24,336 nt of DNA. It comes from a virus. The DNA lies in IMG/VR virus record IMGVR_UViG_3300045421_000617, positions 1-24,336 of that record; one strand, given 5' to 3'. How positions within the stretch are numbered: the first letter of the stretch is position 1; each line of letters starts with the position of its first letter. Of this stretch, positions 22,008-24,336 are shown in pieces. The notes beneath the pieces were generated by a model. That model was not told the DNA's origin and did not search any database. It saw nothing but the letters and a program-made list of their open reading frames with translations. The position numbers were made by a program, and so were the translations under genes.

Positions 22008-22068
22008 GATTCTTTCTAAGTCGTTGATAATCAATGAAATTTAACTGAAGAAAAATGCTCTGTGGCTC

Positions 22069-22096
22069 TTGACAGAAGCTATATCTGTGATAGATT
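22069..22096 (+). promoter_or_regulatory. Sigma-70-like promoter P1 (TTGACA-16-TAGATT)
   Basis: TTGACA at 22069-22074 and TAGATT at 22091-22096 are separated by 16 nt ending ATCTGTGA. An upstream AATCAATGAAATTTAA block (22029-22044) is shared with P2. The expected transcription start falls at about 22102-22104, on or next to ATG 22103, so the first mRNA may be leaderless. Confidence 0.65.
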
Positions 22097-22102
22097 AGGG
22101 GT

Positions 22103-22273
22103 ATGAAAGTTAAAGCAAACATCAAGTTCGACATCAACGAAACCATCAAACGCCTCGAAGCTATCACCGCAGGATTCCAAGCCTCGGCACAACGCCTCGA
22201 CAACATCGTGGCAGAGGCACAAGCCAAAAAGGATGAGGCTCATCAAAAGTATATGGGCGAGCCTATAAAATAA
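22103..22273 (+). CDS. Small coiled-coil protein
   Basis: A 56-residue protein, MKVKANIKFDINETIKRLEA, continuing as a single amphipathic helix (ITAGFQASAQRLDNIVAEAQ, AKKDEAHQKYMG). The heptad-like pattern suggests a coiled coil. Codon use (AAC, ATC, CTC, CGC) is unlike the left part. ATG 22103 is almost at the predicted transcription start of P1, and AGGGGT touches the start codon, too close for a normal ribosome binding site. The function is unknown. Confidence 0.6.
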   Translation: MKVKANIKFDINETIKRLEAITAGFQASAQRLDNIVAEAQAKKDEAHQKYMGEPIK

Positions 22274-22312
22274 CCCTTGACGAAACAACAACCAGAAAGC
22301 AAACTAGACCAA

Positions 22313-22732
22313 ATGAAAAACCAAATCACAATCACAAAGCAAGCGTTCGGAAACACAACCGCTTTCCTCTTGGAAGGCTCACTTACCCAAATCGAGAACT
22401 TCTTTAACCAGATGTTTAATTGGGGTGCAACCTCTGGAGAGTTGCACGATATGGGCAACGGCAAAGCGTTCTACTTCTACGCTCAACCCGAAGCTATCCT
22501 TCACGCTCTGATGCGTGTCGCAATCGTCTCTCTCTCTAATAGTAAGCACGCCAAAGGAATGAAAGGTGGCGTGTTGCGTCTCGCACAAGAGAAAGCAAAC
22601 CGCAAGTTTGAGAGCATCAAAGAGGGTCGCTTTCTTCACGCTTCTGCCTCGAATGATACCTACAACCTCGGAACAATCACAGCAGAGAAGCCTAGCGACT
22701 ACTGCGGCGCAATCAGTAGCGGGAGAGACTAA
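22313..22732 (+). CDS. Protein of unknown function
   Basis: 139 residues from ATG 22313 (MKNQITITKQAFGNTTAFLL). An in-frame TTG at 22277 would add 12 polar residues, but it immediately follows the previous stop and lacks a ribosome binding site, so I prefer the ATG. The sequence continues EGSLTQIENFFNQMFNWGAT, GNGKAFYFYAQPEAILHALM, with a basic helix later (KGGVLRLAQEKANRKFESIK). It appears soluble and globular; I do not recognise a family. Codon use matches the SleB gene. It ends in a TAATG overlap with the next small ORF. Confidence 0.6.
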   Translation: MKNQITITKQAFGNTTAFLLEGSLTQIENFFNQMFNWGATSGELHDMGNGKAFYFYAQPEAILHALMRVAIVSLSNSKHAKGMKGGVLRLAQEKANRKFESIKEGRFLHASASNDTYNLGTITAEKPSDYCGAISSGRD

Positions 22733-22830
22733 TGAATAACGAAGCAAAAATCATTTATATCAAACAAATCTTTTCGTCATCAAACAGCCCCATCTATGTG
22801 ATAGTAGAAGGTAAAGACTATGACCGCTGA
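22732..22830 (+). CDS. Very small ORF coupled to the SleB-type hydrolase gene
   Basis: 32 residues, MNNEAKIIYIKQIFSSSNSP then IYVIVEGKDYDR. The start overlaps the upstream stop (TAATG) with GGGAG eight bases before it, a good Shine-Dalgarno site. The 3' end overlaps the hydrolase start by 11 nt. It looks like the first strands of a small beta domain (IIYIKQIF...IYVIVEGKDY). It may be a genuine micro-protein or mainly a coupling leader for the hydrolase. Confidence 0.45.
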   Translation: MNNEAKIIYIKQIFSSSNSPIYVIVEGKDYDR

Positions 22831-23197
22831 GATACTTGTTATAACTTTGACGCTACTAGGTGAAGCTAGAGGTGAAGGCTTTGAGGGTATGGCTGGCGTT
22901 GCATCAGTCATCCAGACACGAGCTATAGAACGCAAGCAAACAGCAACGCAGGTGTGTCTCGCCCCAAAACAATTCAGCTTCTGGAATGGTGGCGTGAGTG
23001 AGGCGAAGAAACAACAGCTCCTAAAGAATCCTCAAGCACACAACGCAATTCATCTTGCGAAACTTGTAGCAGAGAAGCGAATGCCCGATGTAGTGAATGG
23101 TGCAAATCATTATCACACTTTGCAAGTGTCGCCTAAATGGTCAAAGGGTCAGCCATTAGTTGCACTAATAAAGAATCATAAGTTTTACCGATTGTAA
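22820..23197 (+). CDS. SleB-type cell wall hydrolase
   Basis: A 125-residue single-domain member of the SleB/hydrolase_2 family, which cleaves peptidoglycan glycan strands. Recognition features are LTLLGEARGEGFEGMAGVAS (residues 10-29) with the catalytic-type Glu15, then VCLAPKQFSFWNG (45-57), and a late GANHYHTLQVSPKW (94-107), followed by a terminal NHKFYRL. There is no signal peptide, so it would need a holin or be used inside a particle, as with many phage lysins. AAGG nine bases before ATG gives a reasonable ribosome binding site. In a phage context it is a likely endolysin; in a bacterial context it would be a cell-wall enzyme lacking its export signal. Confidence 0.88.
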   Translation: MTAEILVITLTLLGEARGEGFEGMAGVASVIQTRAIERKQTATQVCLAPKQFSFWNGGVSEAKKQQLLKNPQAHNAIHLAKLVAEKRMPDVVNGANHYHTLQVSPKWSKGQPLVALIKNHKFYRL

Positions 23198-23220
23198 GTC
23201 TTTAAGCATCAACGACTTAC
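23194..23220 (+). repeat. 27-nt dyad, copy 1
   Basis: GTAAGTC ... GACTTAC arms with partly paired inner bases. It starts within the last codons/stop of the hydrolase gene and may act as part of a transcript end. Confidence 0.55.
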
Positions 23221-23241
23221 GCATGCAGGGAGGCGCTCTTT

Positions 23242-23268
23242 GTAAGTCCTTAATATGTAGATGCTTAC
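23242..23268 (+). repeat. 27-nt dyad, copy 2 (decayed)
   Basis: GTAAG ... CTTAC arms with several inner mismatches and the same 27-nt length as the other copies. It is separated from copy 1 by the conserved CAGGGAGGCG spacer. Confidence 0.45.
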
Positions 23269-23307
23269 AAACATTACCGATCTTAGAATAAAACCTGATG
23301 GAAGCGA

Positions 23308-23327
23308 AAAGATCAGATCTGATCTTT
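23308..23327 (+). repeat. 20-bp perfect palindrome with three GATC sites
   Basis: AAAGATCAGATCTGATCTTT equals its own reverse complement. It contains three GATC sites and sits right after an AAAACCTGATGGA unit. It could be a hairpin, a protein-binding operator or a methylation-sensitive site. Confidence 0.6.
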
Positions 23328-23331
23328 CGAC

Positions 23332-23356
23332 AAAACCTGATGGAACGCAAAAAATC
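23332..23356 (+). repeat. 25-nt exact repeat, module X copy
   Basis: It starts AAAACCTGATGGAACGCAAA and is identical over 25 nt to 24111-24135. A shorter related unit (AAAACCTGATGGA) is at 23290-23302. Confidence 0.75.
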
Positions 23357-23445
23357 CAAATTCTTAACTATCAACTACTTGAACGAGCAGCCTCCCTTGC
23401 GTTGTAACTTGTTGTCAATCAACGAAATTTAAATGAAAAAAAAAC

Positions 23446-23473
23446 TTGCAAAAAATCAAATCTGTGATAGATT
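23446..23473 (+). promoter_or_regulatory. Sigma-70-like promoter P2 (TTGCAA-16-TAGATT)
   Basis: TTGCAA at 23446-23451, 16 nt ending ATCTGTGA, and TAGATT at 23468-23473 give the same geometry and sequence as P1. An AATCAACGAAATTTAAATGA block upstream corresponds to the one before P1. The predicted start at about 23480 leaves a ~38-nt leader to ATG 23518. Confidence 0.7.
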
Positions 23474-23517
23474 ATAAGTAGAAAGAAAGAAACAGAAAAA
23501 CAAAAAAGGATAAAACA

Positions 23518-23700
23518 ATGAACCTAGAACAATTCGAACAACTCTTAAAAAATCACGATTGGACTTATATGATGAGCGATGACTCTCGCTACTATCGCAA
23601 AGGTCAGATGCAACTCAAAGAAATCGATGAGGCAATCGCTCAAAACGGCGAAGAGTTTCAAAACCTCTACAATCGATATAAAGCAGAGTTTGGTGTTTGA
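23518..23700 (+). CDS. Small acidic protein of unknown function
   Basis: A 60-residue protein, MNLEQFEQLLKNHDWTYMMS followed by DDSRYYRKGQMQLKEIDEAI and ending LYNRYKAEFGV. An AAAGGA ribosome binding site is 10 nt upstream, and promoter P2 is 45 nt upstream. The 'hDWtY.mSDD.r.y.kG....kei......' pattern recalls small proteins found in various phages and plasmids, but I cannot name a function. It is the first gene of a P2-driven run with the next two small ORFs. Confidence 0.6.
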   Translation: MNLEQFEQLLKNHDWTYMMSDDSRYYRKGQMQLKEIDEAIAQNGEEFQNLYNRYKAEFGV

Positions 23701-23731
23701 CAAAATCAACAAAAGGAGATAAAGTAAAACA

Positions 23732-23875
23732 ATGAACAATACCAATGACAAAATCATCGAGTTGGCTTCCAACTTGGTAAACATCATCAAAGACCTAAAC
23801 AGCAAGCAATACAACCTCACCGCTGGAGTTTACCTCGCAGAGTTGAGCAACCTACTCGAAACGAGGAAAATCTAA
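23732..23875 (+). CDS. Small helical protein of unknown function
   Basis: A 47-residue protein, MNNTNDKIIELASNLVNIIK then DLNSKQYNLTAGVYLAELSN, predicted mainly helical. AAAGGAGATAAAG is a strong Shine-Dalgarno sequence about 13 nt before the ATG, which supports the gene despite its size. The stop overlaps the next start (TAATG). Confidence 0.6.
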   Translation: MNNTNDKIIELASNLVNIIKDLNSKQYNLTAGVYLAELSNLLETRKI

Positions 23876-23967
23876 TGGAACGCAAAGAAACAATTTTTTT
23901 AACTGGAATCTTAATCTGGGGATTCTGGATGGCGTTTTTAATTCTAAACATTTTGAAAGAAATCTAA
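23875..23967 (+). CDS. Tiny single-span membrane protein
   Basis: A 30-residue ORF beginning MERKETIFLTGILIWGFWMA and ending ILNILKEI. It is one hydrophobic helix with a charged N-terminus and a lysine near the end. It is translationally coupled to the previous gene by TAATG. With a SleB-type lysin nearby it could be a minimal holin or other membrane-active peptide; the sequence alone does not prove this. Confidence 0.5.
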   Translation: MERKETIFLTGILIWGFWMAFLILNILKEI

Positions 23968-23978
23968 ATCCAATCCTC

Positions 23979-24005
23979 GTAAGTTGTTGAATATCAACGA
24001 CTTAC
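23979..24005 (+). repeat. 27-nt dyad, copy 3 (best copy)
   Basis: Arms GTAAGTTGTTGA and TCAACGACTTAC pair over 12 positions with one T/G position, around a three-base loop ATA. It lies 11 nt after the stop of the tiny membrane protein. Confidence 0.75.
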
Positions 24006-24026
24006 ACACGCAGGGAGGGCGTCTCT

Positions 24027-24053
24027 GTAAGTGCTTGATCATCAACATGTTAT
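24027..24053 (+). repeat. 27-nt dyad, copy 4 (decayed)
   Basis: GTAAGTGCTTGATCATCAAC... keeps the TTGA/TCAA inner stem, but the outer right arm has changed to GTTAT. Confidence 0.45.
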
Positions 24054-24110
24054 ACCCAATTAAACTGGTCACAACATTTTAATGTTATAATCTCCTGTTG
24101 ATCTTAGAAC

Positions 24111-24135
24111 AAAACCTGATGGAACGCAAAAAATC
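24111..24135 (+). repeat. 25-nt exact repeat, module Y copy
   Basis: Identical over 25 nt to 23332-23356, and followed immediately by a hairpin-forming sequence. Confidence 0.75.
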
Positions 24136-24156
24136 GAAGTCGATCTTTTCGACTTC
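24136..24156 (+). terminator. Hairpin after the 25-mer, possible terminator or processing site
   Basis: GAAGTCGA and TCGACTTC form an 8-bp stem with a TCTTT loop. There is no long T run after it (TAGTCTTAAACG), so termination is uncertain. It takes the place that the GATC palindrome holds in module X. Confidence 0.4.
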
Positions 24157-24224
24157 TAGTCTTAAACGCTCAAAACCGATCCTCTTGACTATCAACGACT
24201 TGAACGGAGAGGGGGCCCGCGCGC

Positions 24225-24251
24225 GTAAGTGCTTGATAATCAAAGACTTAC
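24225..24251 (+). repeat. 27-nt dyad, copy 5
   Basis: GTAAGT...ACTTAC outer arms, TTGA...TCAA inner arms, a two-position mismatch between them and a three-base loop TAA. Same architecture as copy 3. Confidence 0.65.
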
Positions 24252-24315
24252 CTCATAATAAAATCTAATTCTAAAATAAGAAAACCTTCTACCTAAAAAA
24301 TCTTCAAAGAATCAC

Positions 24316-24336
24316 TTGCAAAATCCCTAAAGTGTG
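24316..24336 (+). promoter_or_regulatory. Promoter P3, truncated by the window edge
   Basis: TTGCAA at 24316-24321 is followed by AATCCCTAAAGTGTG, which matches the P2 spacer pattern (AAATC...TGTG). The -10 element would begin at about 24,338, just outside the window, predicting another gene downstream. Confidence 0.45.

Larger units (their letters stand above)
21771..22102 (+). other. Non-coding junction region between AT-rich phage part and right part
   Basis: About 330 bases without a supportable gene. From left to right it contains an AGTGTAA motif, repeat copy B, about 80 bases of nearly pure A/T, a GGGGAGACTG block, a C6/G7 inverted repeat (21938-21996), and an AAGTCGTTGATAATCAATGA dyad-like block followed by a promoter (22069-22096). 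Base composition and style change near 21,930. Confidence 0.6.
23194..23477 (+). repeat. Non-coding module X (dyads, 25-mer, promoter P2)
   Basis: The whole ~285-nt gap after the hydrolase matches the layout of the gap at 23,979-24,336 (module Y). In order: a 27-nt dyad (23194-23220), a GCAGGGAGG.. spacer, a decayed second dyad (23242-23268), GATCTTAGAA (23279-23288), AAAACCTGATGGA with a 20-bp palindrome, an exact 25-mer shared with Y, ACTATCAACTACTTGAACG, then a promoter. No gene is supportable inside it. Confidence 0.7.
23979..24336 (+). repeat. Non-coding module Y (dyads, 25-mer, hairpin, truncated promoter)
   Basis: A second copy of the module at 23194-23477, with larger spacers. Order: a near-perfect 27-nt dyad, ACGCAGGGAGGGCG spacer, a second dyad (24027-24053), GATCTTAGAA (24100-24109), the exact 25-mer, a hairpin (24136-24156), CTTGACTATCAACGACTTGAACG, a GC-rich GGGGGCCCGCGCGCG block, a third dyad (24225-24251), and TTGCAA near the edge. 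A TATAAT at 24086-24091 lacks a good -35. No gene is supportable in these ~360 bases. Confidence 0.7.

Noticed and set aside
22277-22312. TTG start extending the 139-residue protein by 12 residues
   Set aside because: No ribosome binding site, it directly follows the previous stop, and the added residues are low-complexity polar; ATG 22313 is preferred.
22379-22747. Minus-strand 122-codon ORF opposite the 139-residue gene
   Set aside because: The plus-strand gene has consistent codon use, a Shine-Dalgarno-coupled neighbour and an operon position; the minus ORF has none.
23165-23374. Minus-strand 69-codon ORF within module X
   Set aside because: It spans the dyads and palindrome, and its repeated peptide (RSIRFCRKIRSD / SIRFYSKIG) simply reflects the duplicated AAAACCTGATGGA units.
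23194-24251. CRISPR array made of the 27-nt dyads
   Set aside because: Spacing is irregular, the copies are poorly conserved, genes lie between them, and no cas genes are present.
1-24336. tRNA, rRNA or riboswitch genes
   Set aside because: I saw no cloverleaf with a TTCGA-type arm and CCA end, no rRNA blocks, and no recognised riboswitch core in the gaps at 20889-21138, 21771-22102, 23198-23517 or 23968-24336; a tRNAscan-SE and Infernal run would confirm.
1-24336. Insertion sequence or integrase
   Set aside because: No transposase, recombinase or terminal inverted repeats with target duplications could be recognised, so the right part cannot be called a mobile element on this evidence.

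Overview
This window reads as DNA of a tailed double-stranded DNA phage (positions 1 to about 21,900) followed by about 2.4 kb of a visibly different kind of sequence (about 21,930 to 24,336). The phage assignment rests on a recognisable large terminase, a portal protein, a PhoH-like ATPase, a phage-type sigma factor, a beta-helix tail spike and several other structural proteins. The left part is very AT-rich, prefers AAA/AAT/TTA/AGA codons, and most of its start codons have no Shine-Dalgarno sequence. The host cannot be named. Lack of Shine-Dalgarno sites would fit a bacterium such as a member of the Bacteroidota, but that is only a hint.

Layout. 1-7060 (minus strand) is a packaging and regulation operon, transcribed right to left: zinc ribbon, sigma-like factor, tandem-HTH protein (candidate small terminase), ERCC4-type nuclease, large terminase, portal, and the start of a fibre-like protein. 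Four consecutive junctions from the sigma gene to the terminase are tight overlaps of ATGA type, or 41 nt in the case of zinc ribbon/sigma. 7094-10673 holds a small unknown gene and a 1103-residue spike with Cys-rich beta-helix rungs interrupted by a lectin-like region. 10730-11199 (+) is a small gene with an apparent -1 frameshift. 11214-14571 (minus) holds a glycosyltransferase-like protein, two structural proteins and PhoH. 14631-15803 (+) is a three-gene operon led by a protein resembling Ate1/Bpt aminoacyl-tRNA-protein transferases. 15867-19805 (+) encodes a 1312-residue Cys-rich modular adhesin with Pro/Thr linkers. 19802-21770 holds small genes: a cysteine-protease-like protein, membrane-anchored proteins and a coiled-coil protein.

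A short motif, AGTGTAA, lies 8-17 nt (once 29 nt) upstream of eleven start codons in the left part, always pointing into the gene, including both sides of two divergent intergenic regions. I infer that it is a phage-specific promoter or initiation signal, and the sigma-like protein at 6079-6798 is the obvious candidate partner.

Right part. From about 21,930 the sequence has more G+C, uses AAC/CTC/CGC/ATC codons, has ordinary Shine-Dalgarno sites, and all genes lie on the plus strand: a 56-residue coiled-coil protein, an unknown protein, a 32-residue ORF, a SleB-type cell-wall hydrolase and three very small genes, the last a single membrane segment. Its non-coding parts contain a duplicated module (27-nt dyads, an identical 25-mer, a hairpin, then a promoter). 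Three promoters share a TTGNNA-16-TAGATT architecture; the third runs off the right edge. Whether this is another region of the same phage, an inserted element, or an assembly join cannot be settled from the sequence alone.
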